NCBI GenBank assembly: GCA_001766655.1
Contig: MJCC01000018.1
Location: 223,479-287,478, forward strand
Direction of reading: 5' to 3'
DNA length: 64,000 nt
Origin: Phytomonas francai
Taxonomy: Eukaryota; Euglenozoa; Kinetoplastea; Trypanosomatida; Trypanosomatidae
This document shows positions 30,215 to 39,512 of the stretch, in pieces (position 1 is the stretch's first letter; every line of letters starts with the position of its first letter). Made by a program: the position numbers and the translations under genes. The notes under the pieces are model-generated. The model searched no databases. It saw only the letters and a list, made by a program, of their open reading frames with translations, and had not been told where the DNA came from.

Positions 30215-32869
30215 TCAAGCGGCCTTGAGAGAGAATTTTTGCTTCTCGGCATTTTCAACTGTGCGCTCACGGAAAAGGCCCTTACGGCGCTTTACGCGCT
30301 CTAGCAGTTTTGCAGCCACATTTTTCGCAGCCACCTCCGTGCCGTGTTCCTCTAACTCTTCCTTTGTGGTCGGAACAAAAAAGGGATCAGCTTCAATGTA
30401 GGCCCAGTGATCCATGCGTAGTTGTGCCGTAGAAGCACCTTGTGTGAGTACTCGGAGTTCATCTTGCAAGCCAAAGGACTCGACAGCTGGTAACCAACAC
30501 TTGATATAAAAAAGGTCACTGCCTTCATTGTGCACTTCCTCGGTGATTTCCGACCGGCGGCGACTAAGCGAGGAGTAAATCTTGCCTTGTGTGGCACCCG
30601 AAGAATACACTGTGCACTCATAGACAGGCTCGACTAAACGGCACTGATGCTGCTCCATAGTCGCACGGCAGGCTTCCCGCACGCATGGCAAGACCATCCC
30701 GCCTGAAAGGGTAGACGTTACGTCAATAGAGAGGTCGGTGATGACGAAAGCCAGCCCATGCAGGGGCTCCTGGGCCATGGGGCCGCTCTCTGAAGCAGCT
30801 TGGAACCCTGCCTCAATGGACTCCCTCAGATCGTACAGAATCTTTTGGGAAGCTGCCGCGTCTTCTGCATTTTCGAAGTCTGCCAACAATATAGCACCTA
30901 AAAAGCCGAATTTAACAGGACCGTGAGAAATTATACCGATCTTCATCTCATTCACGTAACGCTTGTGGTTACGGAGGGCGGCATCAACCTGTCTGACGAC
31001 ATCATCATTATTGCTGTTGTTTTTTTCATCGTCACTTATAATATCAAGTACTTCCTGCGGCATACAACGAGCGTACACTGTGATCGAAAATGCATCGTTT
31101 AAGACAGTACCCGTGTGCAACTTTGGCTTCGCATTGAGATTGCCAATGATGGACTCCCGGAAAGACACTAAAGGCTCAGACGCGGTGACCTCGACCTGGG
31201 CAAAGGTATCAACTAGGTCCCTAATACATCGTTCTGCGTGCACAGCACCGGCGGTCCCAATGACATGCTCGCCAGTCGGCAACACGCTGACCTCGACCTG
31301 CGGATCAACCTTGTATAGCCACCGCATCCCATTCTCAAGGTGCTGTAACTTTTTGGGATCCTTCGGGAAAATAGAGAGACGAACAATCGATGTACTAGGT
31401 AGTATAAGCGGTTTGAAAGGTGCCGCATGGGGCACTGTGCTGATGGTAGCATATTTCGTAATAAGCGGTGTAAGGCCACCGACACCGCATAGCAGACCTG
31501 CACCGACCTCTGCCGTTTCCTCCAGTCCCACCCCACGGAACATGAATACCTTTGACACTTTGGATACAATGATCTGGTTGCCACTATGCACAAATACTTC
31601 GCCTTTAGTGCGCAGCCGACCGCAGTAAACTCGTGCAAAACCAATAAAGGCATCATCTTCTTCTTCTGCACCAACGACGCGACCTACAAGGTACCGGGTA
31701 TCAATGAGCTTGCAGATGTACGCAACACAGGGTCCATCCGGCGATGGGTCGCAGTTTAGAAGCGCATCTCTTAGGTAGCTCGGAGCTTTGTCTAAGTCTT
31801 TGATGAGTGCAGGAAGCCGCTTACGCTGCGCCTTTACGGGGCTATCGACTTGTTGGCACACTGTGTCCAACACGCGCATCGCCAGAGGCATCCAGTAACT
31901 CAAGAGAGCCTTGAGCTTGGTGTGTGCGTTACTGCGTGGGTTGTTCCAAACGTTTTCATCCACATTTAGCTTGATGGACATCTTTCGCTGCCGATCTTCA
32001 TCCCCGCTGATGAGGAAGGCCGTGTATAACTGCCATATGGGTTCGAGCATCAGCTGTACCGCCAGAGGCTGCTGGCCATCCTTTGTTGCTGTTGTGCTAA
32101 CCATCTTATTCCTCACGTCCAAGTAGTGCTCGCCCCATAATACCTCCCTCAAGTTCTGGACTGGCAACTTTCCCTCGTAGAGGCTGGAAAAAGTCTCCAC
32201 GCCAAAGCACCATCCATCGCACCCGCTACAAAAAAGTACATTTCCTTTCACAGGATCAAACCAAACATCGTCGCTAGGATCGTCCCGTTCCATATCGTGT
32301 TCTAAACTCTGAATCTTCACTTGATTCGCATGTGAGGCTAGTGTGGCATTGCAGATTTCAATAATTGAACGCATGTTTCTGTACGCTTCCTCTGCTGTAC
32401 ACTGCTGTGCGGTGATAAGCAGGTCTATTTTATTAAGTACAAGACACATCGACAACCCCTCGTCATAGCTGTGGCGTAGTATGGCGCACGTTTGCTGTGT
32501 GACCCCATCGATAACGTCCACGATAATCATAGCACCATCACACAAACGCATTGCCGTTGACACTTCGCAGGAAAAGTCAATGTGCCCTGGCGAGTCCACG
32601 AGGTTCAGTACGTGGCGCAAGCCTTTGTGCACGTGGTATAGGGCAATGGAACTAGCTTTCATAGTAATACGACGCTCTTGTTCATCTGGGCGAGAGTCTA
32701 GCAGTCGGACCTCTCCTGCTAGTTGTTGTGATAAGATGCCATTGCTTGCCACCAGATAGTCACTCAGAGTTGTTTTACCATGATCTACATGAGCCAACAT
32801 GCAGAAGTTTCGAATGTTTTCTGGACGCTCGTTTAGCCTGCGGAAGATGCCTGTCTCTTCAGATTCCAT
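30215..32869 (-). CDS. EFL1: EFL1/RIA1 GTPase of late 60S ribosome maturation (EF-2-like)
   Basis: 884 residues with EF-2 architecture. The GTPase motifs are AHVDHGKTT (26-34), DSPGHIDFS (from 92) and NKIDLL (from 146). Switch I reads LDSRPDEQERRITMKAS, whose LDSRxDEQxRGITM pattern separates EFL1 from translational EF-2 (which ends in the diphthamide loop, absent here). Domains II to V follow, with the C-terminal elongation-factor fold. With SBDS, EFL1 evicts the anti-association factor eIF6 from nascent 60S subunits in the cytoplasm. At 884 residues it is shorter than yeast or human EFL1 (about 1110-1120), mainly because the insertion in domain II is reduced. It shares the window with a JJJ1-like gene acting in the same stage, although on the other transcription unit. 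Confidence 0.88.
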   Translation of the reverse strand: MESEETGIFRRLNERPENIRNFCMLAHVDHGKTTLSDYLVASNGILSQQLAGEVRLLDSRPDEQERRITMKASSIALYHVHKGLRHVLNLVDSPGHIDFSCEVSTAMRLCDGAMIIVDVIDGVTQQTCAILRHSYDEGLSMCLVLNKIDLLITAQQCTAEEAYRNMRSIIEICNATLASHANQVKIQSLEHDMERDDPSDDVWFDPVKGNVLFCSGCDGWCFGVETFSSLYEGKLPVQNLREVLWGEHYLDVRNKMVSTTATKDGQQPLAVQLMLEPIWQLYTAFLISGDEDRQRKMSIKLNVDENVWNNPRSNAHTKLKALLSYWMPLAMRVLDTVCQQVDSPVKAQRKRLPALIKDLDKAPSYLRDALLNCDPSPDGPCVAYICKLIDTRYLVGRVVGAEEEDDAFIGFARVYCGRLRTKGEVFVHSGNQIIVSKVSKVFMFRGVGLEETAEVGAGLLCGVGGLTPLITKYATISTVPHAAPFKPLILPSTSIVRLSIFPKDPKKLQHLENGMRWLYKVDPQVEVSVLPTGEHVIGTAGAVHAERCIRDLVDTFAQVEVTASEPLVSFRESIIGNLNAKPKLHTGTVLNDAFSITVYARCMPQEVLDIISDDEKNNSNNDDVVRQVDAALRNHKRYVNEMKIGIISHGPVKFGFLGAILLADFENAEDAAASQKILYDLRESIEAGFQAASESGPMAQEPLHGLAFVITDLSIDVTSTLSGGMVLPCVREACRATMEQHQCRLVEPVYECTVYSSGATQGKIYSSLSRRRSEITEEVHNEGSDLFYIKCWLPAVESFGLQDELRVLTQGASTAQLRMDHWAYIEADPFFVPTTKEELEEHGTEVAAKNVAAKLLERVKRRKGLFRERTVENAEKQKFSLKAA

Positions 32870-33307
32870 CGCGTTGGCACAAGCGATTCAAAAAGAAGAA
32901 ATAGGAAAATATTATTAATAGTATCTATTACGGTAAAAGTAACAAACGAGGTGGTTACCTATGAGTTTTGAACTTATTAGAGCAGATAAGGCTTAAAGAA
33001 AAATGTTAAAAATAGCAGCAATGGAAGGAAGTGAAGATCGATGCTAAAAATGCATTGAAATTATGCAGACAACTTTTACAGGAAACGTGATTTATGGAAA
33101 AGATTTCCTCTTCTACGCTTTCCGTTTAGTTTCTCCATTTTACCACCTTATACTACGAGGTTGGACTCAAAGAAATAAAAATCAGACCTATTCGATACTT
33201 TTTCAGACTCTTATGTGCAATGAAAGAAAAAAATCCTATAAAGTATATAATAAATATCATTCACGCCCTTTCTAAATACACATTACCCCTTTTCTTATTC
33301 TTTTCCG
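32870..33307. other. AT-rich spacer
   Basis: About 440 bp between the small membrane protein and EFL1; the purine-rich plus strand just after 32880 fits a splice tract for EFL1. No other feature. Confidence 0.45.
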
Positions 33308-33781
33308 TTAAAATTTTTCCGGTTGATTTCTCGGAAGCATTATCCACCAGCCATCAGAGCCACGAATACCACTGAACGACTTTTCTTTTGGCATCAAGAA
33401 GTATAGATAAATAGATAAAAAGAGATATCCCCATCCCTGAACGTACTTGCGGCGCGAGGTTATTTCCATTAACTCTGTACTAGACACATCCCATGGCCTC
33501 TTGGTGTGGCACTGGTAGTACTTTGCCTCTGGTGCCGGAAGCTTATCCACTTTGATATCTATGGGCTGGAAGTAAGTCCACGAGGCATAGGTGTCGTAGA
33601 TGGCGGTGTTTGGTTCTTCAAATGGAGAAGAAGAGCGGATTCCACGTGGGCCCAGTGGGTACACGTTCTGCATTTCGTTGCTAGTAGTGCATTCACCACC
33701 TGTAAGAAATGTGGTACCGTTGCCTACCAATATGGCACGTGTAGCCGCGAAAGAAGAGAGACAAGTTGTACGCAACATCAC
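33308..33781 (-). CDS. Small single-pass membrane protein, probably mitochondrial
   Basis: 157 residues. The N terminus (MMLRTTCLSSFAATRAIL) is an amphipathic, Arg/Ser/Thr-rich mitochondrial presequence. A soluble part follows (YPLGPRGIRSSSPFEEP), then one hydrophobic segment at 113-130 (YVQGWGYLFLSIYLYFLM) flanked by basic residues on the N-terminal side, and a Trp-rich C terminus. This is typical of an accessory subunit of an inner-membrane respiratory complex or ATP synthase, many of which are kinetoplastid-specific. I cannot tell which complex. The clear presequence and transmembrane segment argue against a chance frame. Confidence 0.8.
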   Translation of the reverse strand: MMLRTTCLSSFAATRAILVGNGTTFLTGGECTTSNEMQNVYPLGPRGIRSSSPFEEPNTAIYDTYASWTYFQPIDIKVDKLPAPEAKYYQCHTKRPWDVSSTELMEITSRRKYVQGWGYLFLSIYLYFLMPKEKSFSGIRGSDGWWIMLPRNQPEKF

Positions 33782-34040
33782 GTATATCCGTTATGAAGGC
33801 ACAATTCGGTATAATTCTAAAAATTGCCTTTTTACAAGATTGCAAGAGCTGTAGTAGGAGAAAGGCAGCAAAACGATATAAGATCGTCGTTGTAAGACAC
33901 ATAATAGCAGAAGATGAAAAGCATAGAAGCGAATATGGAAAGAACATGTAAAAAAGATATCATGAAGACGTTACTCACTTGACCCCTGCATTCATATTAA
34001 GACAACAATTTGTAACGGTCACGAATAGCATACATGTGAA

Positions 34041-34799
34041 TCACTTTGAAGCGATTTCTGCCAATTTTAATATTCGCTGCAGGAGCTCTACAAACCACTC
34101 TCGAGTTAGCGTTTCCTTTGGATTTCTGCCCTTTAAACAGCCCTCGACTTCGACCTCATAATTGACGCCCTCGCCCGACGCATGCACTTCTGTCAAATCA
34201 TACCGAAACAAGTCATCTTCGATACTAATGCGTTCTTTAAAGCGTGTGTATGAGGGTATTGTGTTCATGGATGGATTTGCAGGGGTACTTACCCTTGATT
34301 CCATGTTAACAGAAAGCCGCAGATCGTAGTGAATGCCTTCCCGATTAACGGCTACATCCACCACAAGGAGGCGTTTTTTATTGATCACAGCTGCACACTT
34401 CCGAATGCGCTCCGTGCCGGAGCCAATTATGTCATACGTATATCGTTCCTTCTTCAAAATGACGTCCTCTGTAGTAGTCTTAAGAGGTGGATGTTCGGTG
34501 TTTGTCTTGGTCTCGATCAAATAATTTTTGATAGCTTCAAAGCCCCTTTTCGTGACACCCACCTTAATTTTTCTCGGCTGAGGATTACGCTGTCTTGAAA
34601 GTATTGTGAAGGGTTGCTGTAACTCGATGATGGGCACTTGATGTGAACACAGTCGGACCTCAACTTCAAGCCCGTCTTTCTCAAAGTGTGGTGCTATTTT
34701 GCCGTATACGCACTCTACTAAATGCATCAGCATAGAGCGATCATCAACATTACCATAGTCGATTTTCGCTGCTTGTAGCGCTTGGTCCCCAGAAGACAT
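34041..34799 (-). CDS. CET1: mRNA 5'-triphosphatase (CET1), tunnel-type capping enzyme
   Basis: 252 residues, the length I recall for the T. brucei enzyme. Motif A is LEVEVRL (E45, E47, R49) and motif C is YEVEVEG (E215, E217, E219). These two glutamate clusters form the metal site of triphosphate-tunnel metalloenzymes. Between them lie the basic strands of the tunnel (KKRLLVVDV, HYDLRLSVNMES, RFKERISIEDDLFRYDLTEV). The enzyme removes the gamma phosphate from 5'-triphosphate RNA ends, the first step in capping. In trypanosomes the substrates would include the spliced-leader and U snRNAs. Animal cells use an unrelated cysteine phosphatase for this step. No nuclear signal was noticed; the protein is small enough to diffuse. 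All catalytic glutamates are present, so it should be active. Confidence 0.92.
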   Translation of the reverse strand: MSSGDQALQAAKIDYGNVDDRSMLMHLVECVYGKIAPHFEKDGLEVEVRLCSHQVPIIELQQPFTILSRQRNPQPRKIKVGVTKRGFEAIKNYLIETKTNTEHPPLKTTTEDVILKKERYTYDIIGSGTERIRKCAAVINKKRLLVVDVAVNREGIHYDLRLSVNMESRVSTPANPSMNTIPSYTRFKERISIEDDLFRYDLTEVHASGEGVNYEVEVEGCLKGRNPKETLTREWFVELLQRILKLAEIASK

Positions 34800-34994
34800 C
34801 GTTATTGAGCAAAATCTTGAAAGTTAAAAAAAGACACAAAATATGTTAGAGTATGCTGGATATTATATCTAAAATTAACACGTTAAAGTCATGTTTATTA
34901 TTTTTCAGATAACCAGGTCAGTCCCCCTTTCCCCGCCTTCTCACAATCGTGCTGCTTCGGCTCCTTAGATTCACACAGGAACAGCAAATTGCAC

Positions 34995-35996
34995 CTAGGT
35001 TGGGCGCCCACGCTTCCGACGAATTAGCGGGCATTCCCCCCGCGTATGTCCCGATTCATTACAGTAATTGCAGTACACGTAGCGGGTCGCGTGCGCGTGG
35101 CGGGCTGGCGCCGTGGCAGAGCCCGCCCTGAAACGCTCCTCATTGCGGGTTTTGTTTATCTCCTCGATTCGCCGCGCCTCACTCGCCGCGCGCGCCTCTG
35201 CGCACTGCTGCTGCCTGGCCACATAGGGCTGGATCTCCTCCATCAGGCTTCTTGCCGCAGAATGTTCCGGATCCAGATGAAGACATCCCTTCAGGGCTTC
35301 ATAGGCATTGCTGTACTGTTTCATTTCTTTTCTTGCAAAGGCAAGACGGAAAAAGCCTCGTGCATAGCTCGGGTCAACTTTTGTGGCACGAAAGGCGTCG
35401 TCTTCACTCTCTTCCATCCGTCGAGCATGTGCAAAGGCGGCGCTACGATTGCAGAGCAAGGTGGCCTTCTCCCTAGGAGAGTTGGAGGGGGGAAAGAGAT
35501 CGAGGGCCTTCCCGAAGTGCCGAATCGATTCGACATAGTTTGCCGTTTGCATAGCTTCCTTCGCTCTTTCAAGACTCTTCGCGTAGTAGTATTGGTTTTT
35601 GGCCTGTTCGCTAGAGACACCACACGGGGACTGCATCAGCATTCGAACCCTGGCAAGACATCCAGCGTAAGTGCCTTTGACTAAATCTAACTCGTTGGCT
35701 TTTTCAAAGTATTTGGCAGCCTCTTCATAGCATTTCATTCCTTCATAAGCAGTAGCTACTCTTCCTAGGATCTTTGCGTTCGAATGCTGAAGCTTCATGG
35801 CCTCTAAAGCACTTTCCAGAGCCTTTCTGAAGTCCTTTATGCTTGCATAGCAGGCACTAGTATTGCTCAGAGCACGTGCTTTGGTTTCAAGGGCAATGTC
35901 TTCACGAGAGGCTATGCGTTCGTAGCGTTGTACCGCACCAGAGTAATTCCCTGCGGCAAAAAGTGAAGCAGCCTCACTGAATTCTTCGTCTGACAT
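34995..35996 (-). CDS. TPR co-chaperone-like protein with CCHC zinc knuckle
   Basis: The preferred start is the Met at 35996 (MSDEEFSEAASLFAAGNY), giving 333 residues; the frame continues to 36083. Two groups of tetratricopeptide repeats are visible: an N-terminal set (AAGNYSGAVQRYERIA, SIKDFRKALESALEAMKL) and a second set (ANYVESIRHFGKALDLFP, CNRSAAFAHARRMEESEDDA, RFFRLAFARKEMKQYSNA), resembling the Hsp70/Hsp90-binding repeats of STI1 or DNAJC7. The last 25 residues hold a CCHC zinc knuckle (CNYCNESGHTRGEC, spacing C-2-C-4-H-4-C) next to a basic tail, a single-stranded nucleic acid binder. The union of a chaperone-type TPR with an RNA-type knuckle is unusual and suggests a link between chaperones and an RNA-protein complex. 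Confidence 0.85.
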   Translation of the reverse strand: MSDEEFSEAASLFAAGNYSGAVQRYERIASREDIALETKARALSNTSACYASIKDFRKALESALEAMKLQHSNAKILGRVATAYEGMKCYEEAAKYFEKANELDLVKGTYAGCLARVRMLMQSPCGVSSEQAKNQYYYAKSLERAKEAMQTANYVESIRHFGKALDLFPPSNSPREKATLLCNRSAAFAHARRMEESEDDAFRATKVDPSYARGFFRLAFARKEMKQYSNAYEALKGCLHLDPEHSAARSLMEEIQPYVARQQQCAEARAASEARRIEEINKTRNEERFRAGSATAPARHAHATRYVYCNYCNESGHTRGECPLIRRKRGRPT

Positions 35997-36639
35997 TAAT
36001 ACACGTCCTGTCTGGTACGCTTCCGTATCGATATAGGGTGGGAAGGGAAAATTTAGTACAATACGAAAAAGGGAATATCTCACCTAAGGCTTTGTCCTAA
36101 GCTCCAAAAAGGTTAACACGGGATTGACGGCCCGTATTGCATTCTGCTTCTTTTAATAGGGATAACATATTTAAAACAGAAAACAGGATTTGAATACAGG
36201 AAGTAAAAGGCCGAGGCATAGCGCAGCGAAAGTGGGCGACGGAACAGAGAGGGCCTTTTCAAGAGATTACGACCCTACCTGACCTTTCTTTCCTATTCCC
36301 TCAGACTTAACCTCAATGCTGAAAAATATATTGATAAACTACAGCAATCCTGCGACGGTGCGAGGAACAGGGTTCCCATTCCAATTGTTCTCTTTTTTAT
36401 TCTGACTGGATAATACATATATAGTGGATTAAAAATATTTCATAAGTACATACTATTTGGTTTGTTCTAACGGCTCTTACACCTTCCCCTTCCCCTTCCC
36501 CTTCCCCCCTCCCTCCCCCCCTCTTCTATACAGGCTGAATAGTCAGATCAAATTTACCGATATAATTCTTTTATGTTCATTATAAAACCCTAGAGGAGAG
36601 ACAAGGGATATTTTGTAAGGCTCTCCTAATACGCAAATA
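35997..36639. other. Spacer with C-rich (CCCCTT)n tract
   Basis: About 640 bp. Contains the polypyrimidine tract at 36482-36527 on the non-coding strand. Otherwise AT-rich without a gene. Confidence 0.5.
36482..36527. repeat. C-rich tract with CCCCTT repeats, potential G-quadruplex on the minus strand
   Basis: Four CCCC blocks separated by TT are followed by C-runs of 3 to 7, with no purine across the tract. On the minus strand, the transcribed-sense strand of this cluster, this is a run of G-blocks able to form a four-stranded structure. Confidence 0.8.
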
Positions 36640-38445
36640 CTAATTTAGAAACCCTCGTTGATGCGCTATACTCAAATCATTCTGCTTGATCATCAGCAAA
36701 TCAACCATTTCCCTGGCCATCTCCACTTCTTTTTCAGTAGCTTTACGCTGCTCCTCATCAGTAAAATTATTTTCCGAAAATTTAATGGCTTTCTTGTATG
36801 CCTCTATGATTTTCCCGATGCCATCAAATTCCTCCTTGGCATTCGCAAAGGCGTAGTTTACCTCCACCCGCGCTAATCGCATAAGTGCACGAAAAAACGG
36901 CAGACTTGAGTCTTTATCTAAAAGATCAGGAATAAGCGAGGTCTGAGGTTGTTTCCACGTATCACAGAACCGAACGTAGTACAGCTTGCATTTATCAACC
37001 AGCTCATTATGTTCAGTCTCTGTTAGGGGGGTTTCACCCTTCATTGGTTTAGTCCGCTGCCTTTTGCGCAAATACACGAGGTCTTCATAAAAGGATCCTA
37101 AATCATACAGCAACTGGCGCACAACTATAGGATAAGCGTTAAAACTGAGTTGATCTGGGATATTCTCAAGCAGATCAATTTGACACTGGAGTATGGCGAA
37201 TTTTCGACTCCGGGTTGACTCAAAAAGTGATAAATAACCATACAGTTTGGCTTTATCCTGGAGAATTTCAATGTTCTGCGTGCAGGACGTTTCAAAGGGG
37301 TGAAATTTAAGCGCATCATCCAGGGCTCTTTCACCGGCCTTGAAAACTTCGCGGGCGTCATGAAGACTCACAATGGCTGGCTGCTCTTCGGGTGAAGTTA
37401 ACCCATCGATAGGAAAGTCCTTCCAGTAAGACACAAAGTCTTCTGTAGGGGACTTCCTTCCCGACGGCTCAAGTATAAGAGATCCGTAGTGCTGCAGGCG
37501 ATTCATATGATAGCGACCAAAGGCCCAGGCCACCAAGCCACTAGTTGACTCATCTGCGATTTCTTTTGACATCATAATTTGTCCAGCCTTCAAACAGTAG
37601 AGTGCCTGACCATAAGCAAAGTGACTACTGTAAAAAAAGCTCAAGTGTAGTGCATTAGTAGCCCACACCTTTCTAGAAAATTCCTTCTTACACATTAGTT
37701 GGTGATACATAGTGAGGTGACAATACTTGGACGCAAGTTTAGTATCTTGCAGAACGGCATACAATTGGGCCAGATAGAATAAAGTCGAAGTGTAGGCCAG
37801 ATCCATTTCGTAGCGCTGGGTGACCACCCTCAGGTACTCGGCGCCACCTTGCTGGAGAATGCTATTCACCTTTAGACTGCCGTCGTCGCCGATCGGGACG
37901 CTGCCAATCGCGCAGGCACCAGGCTGCTGAGCCATGTACCACCGATCCCATTCTAGATATGCCCTTTCGGCTATAAGAAGAATCTTTACAGCGTCCTCAG
38001 GGTGCACATTGGACAAGTACATAGCTAATGCGTTGTGCACCTGTAGGAACTCAACACATCGAGCGTAGTGGTGCTCTTGTAAAAGATCAGGATACGTAGA
38101 ATGCACGACTTCCGCCAAGTCCACTGGGCCAACGTTGATGATATCCACCAGCTCCTCCTTTATGCAATACTGCAAGAGGCGGTATGCTTTTCGCAATTCG
38201 ACAGCTCCCTCCTCTGATTCCTCCACTTCCATCATAATAGAGCCCATCAATATTAAGCAACGACACAACTGCTGCAATGCTACAGGACTTTTACTGTGTC
38301 TATAAAGGTTAGCTACGGTTTCCTTGAGCTTTTCCAATTGTTCTCTAGCCTTGAATTTAGGCTCGAATATGTTTGAGCTTGGACCCTCCGTGGCATTAAG
38401 GGTGGCGATGTCATTGAACATCCTATTGAAAGCATCGGTATTCAT
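36640..38445 (-). CDS. KIFBP: KIF-binding protein (KIFBP/KBP family)
   Basis: 601 residues, close to human KIFBP (621), and all alpha-helical. Diagnostic stretches align along the whole length: YTSTLFYLAQLYAVLQDTKL with ASKYCHLTMYHQL, and WATNALHLSFFYSSHFAYGQ, correspond to human TSLYYLAQVYQHLE and WAINAATLSQFYINKL. At the C terminus EAYKKAIKFSENN and EVEMAREMVDLL correspond to SLEHYKFIVDYC and VELELSKEMVSLL. In animals KIFBP holds certain kinesins (KIF1, KIF15, KIF18 types) away from microtubules by clamping the motor domain in TPR-like helices. The trypanosome target is unknown, but the kinesin repertoire is large. No catalytic site is expected. Confidence 0.85.
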   Translation of the reverse strand: MNTDAFNRMFNDIATLNATEGPSSNIFEPKFKAREQLEKLKETVANLYRHSKSPVALQQLCRCLILMGSIMMEVEESEEGAVELRKAYRLLQYCIKEELVDIINVGPVDLAEVVHSTYPDLLQEHHYARCVEFLQVHNALAMYLSNVHPEDAVKILLIAERAYLEWDRWYMAQQPGACAIGSVPIGDDGSLKVNSILQQGGAEYLRVVTQRYEMDLAYTSTLFYLAQLYAVLQDTKLASKYCHLTMYHQLMCKKEFSRKVWATNALHLSFFYSSHFAYGQALYCLKAGQIMMSKEIADESTSGLVAWAFGRYHMNRLQHYGSLILEPSGRKSPTEDFVSYWKDFPIDGLTSPEEQPAIVSLHDAREVFKAGERALDDALKFHPFETSCTQNIEILQDKAKLYGYLSLFESTRSRKFAILQCQIDLLENIPDQLSFNAYPIVVRQLLYDLGSFYEDLVYLRKRQRTKPMKGETPLTETEHNELVDKCKLYYVRFCDTWKQPQTSLIPDLLDKDSSLPFFRALMRLARVEVNYAFANAKEEFDGIGKIIEAYKKAIKFSENNFTDEEQRKATEKEVEMAREMVDLLMIKQNDLSIAHQRGFLN

Positions 38446-38952
38446 TCTGTATCCCCTTGCTTGGATAAGGAATGTAGGAAATTTTTTATTTTGGTTAGCT
38501 CCAGGGCCACAACTGAAGAAATGAACGAGTTTTCGACAGTGGCTTTACTTTAGATGGGGGCAAAACTGCTTGATTTACGTACAGAACATAAGAACCTTAT
38601 CGAAGTCATATCTTTACGATTCTCAATGCATTGCGTGTACTTTATAATTATATATTGCCTATGTTAAAAATGCTCACTTCATAGGCGCTCGAAAAAAGTC
38701 TTTTTAATAAAAAAAAAATTACTCTTGATATAGTTGCCCGATGCATGTTCCACTGTAAGGATCAATTTCCAAGTTCGGGGGATCCTACTACGAAATTACA
38801 ATATTTAGCCCTTTTACTGTTTTACCCGTCCCTTTGTTGTTCTTGAGGGCATTATCACACGTCAGGCTACCGTATTATGCAATGGTATCTACCGTGGGTT
38901 ATGTTTTACCTCCCTCAGAGTCCCTTTTCAGTGAAAAACTTGATACTACGTA
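38446..38952. other. AT-rich spacer
   Basis: About 500 bp with an A-run near 38707. The plus-strand open frame at 38834-39019 is antisense to eIF3j and is taken as a shadow. No gene seen. Confidence 0.45.
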
Positions 38953-39483
38953 TCATACAGCGGCTTTCTTCATGCCTTTGTGGCCTCGCTTTAGTTCTTC
39001 GCGTGTAAGGTTCACTTGAGCAATTTTATCGTTAACTATTTGAAGGTCAATAAAGTCTTTGATGAGGGCTTTGTAGATATTTTGTACCATTTCCGGAAAG
39101 TTATCGTTATCAGAGAACGTGATGATACGATTAGCTATAAGCTCTCCTAGCTTCTCTGCATCCTGTTTCGTTTTCACAGGGTGGTCTGCGAGATGCTCCA
39201 CAGTCTTGTCACACATAAGCTCAGCTGCAGAACTCATATCAGATGCTTCCTTTTGCATGCGCTCAATTTCCCGTTGAATGTTATTAGGAAGATCTTTTTC
39301 TTCCTCCGCTTTAGCTACAGTTGGGGCGCGTATGATTTGCTTCTTTTCTATTAGTATGGCCTTTGTAGCCTCTTCTGACTTTTTACGCCTCTCTTCTTCC
39401 TCTATCTCTTCTTCCCAATCATCAACAACATCGTCGTACACCTCAGAGTAGTTTTCTTCATCAGAGTCGGCTTCGTGTCTCAT
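38953..39483 (-). CDS. EIF3J: Translation initiation factor eIF3 subunit j
   Basis: 176 residues. The N terminus is acidic and contains the DDWEEEIEEEE motif, equivalent to the eIF3j DDWD-type peptide that contacts the eIF3b RRM. The C-terminal half (VKTKQDAEKLGELIANRI, and FPEMVQNIYKALIKDFIDLQ) matches the helical dimerisation domain of the family, and the end is lysine-rich. eIF3j (yeast Hcr1) sits in the decoding centre of the 40S subunit, promotes mRNA discrimination and aids ribosome recycling. It is shorter than human eIF3j (258), as expected for protists. On the coding strand a clean polypyrimidine tract and two CAG acceptors lie directly before the ATG. Confidence 0.78.
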   Translation of the reverse strand: MRHEADSDEENYSEVYDDVVDDWEEEIEEEERRKKSEEATKAILIEKKQIIRAPTVAKAEEEKDLPNNIQREIERMQKEASDMSSAAELMCDKTVEHLADHPVKTKQDAEKLGELIANRIITFSDNDNFPEMVQNIYKALIKDFIDLQIVNDKIAQVNLTREELKRGHKGMKKAAV

Positions 39484-39512
39484 TGCTGCTGGAAAAAGAA
39501 AAAAAAAGAAAT
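39484..39512 (-). promoter_or_regulatory. Predicted trans-splice acceptor of the eIF3j mRNA with a very short 5' UTR
   Basis: On the coding strand the sequence reads TTTCTTTTTTTTTCTTTTTC, then CAGCAGCAATG. Two consecutive CAG acceptors are therefore 2 and 5 nt from the start codon. Confidence 0.6.

Noticed and set aside
36482..36527. Telomere-repeat remnant
   Set aside because: The unit is CCCCTT, not the trypanosomatid CCCTAA.
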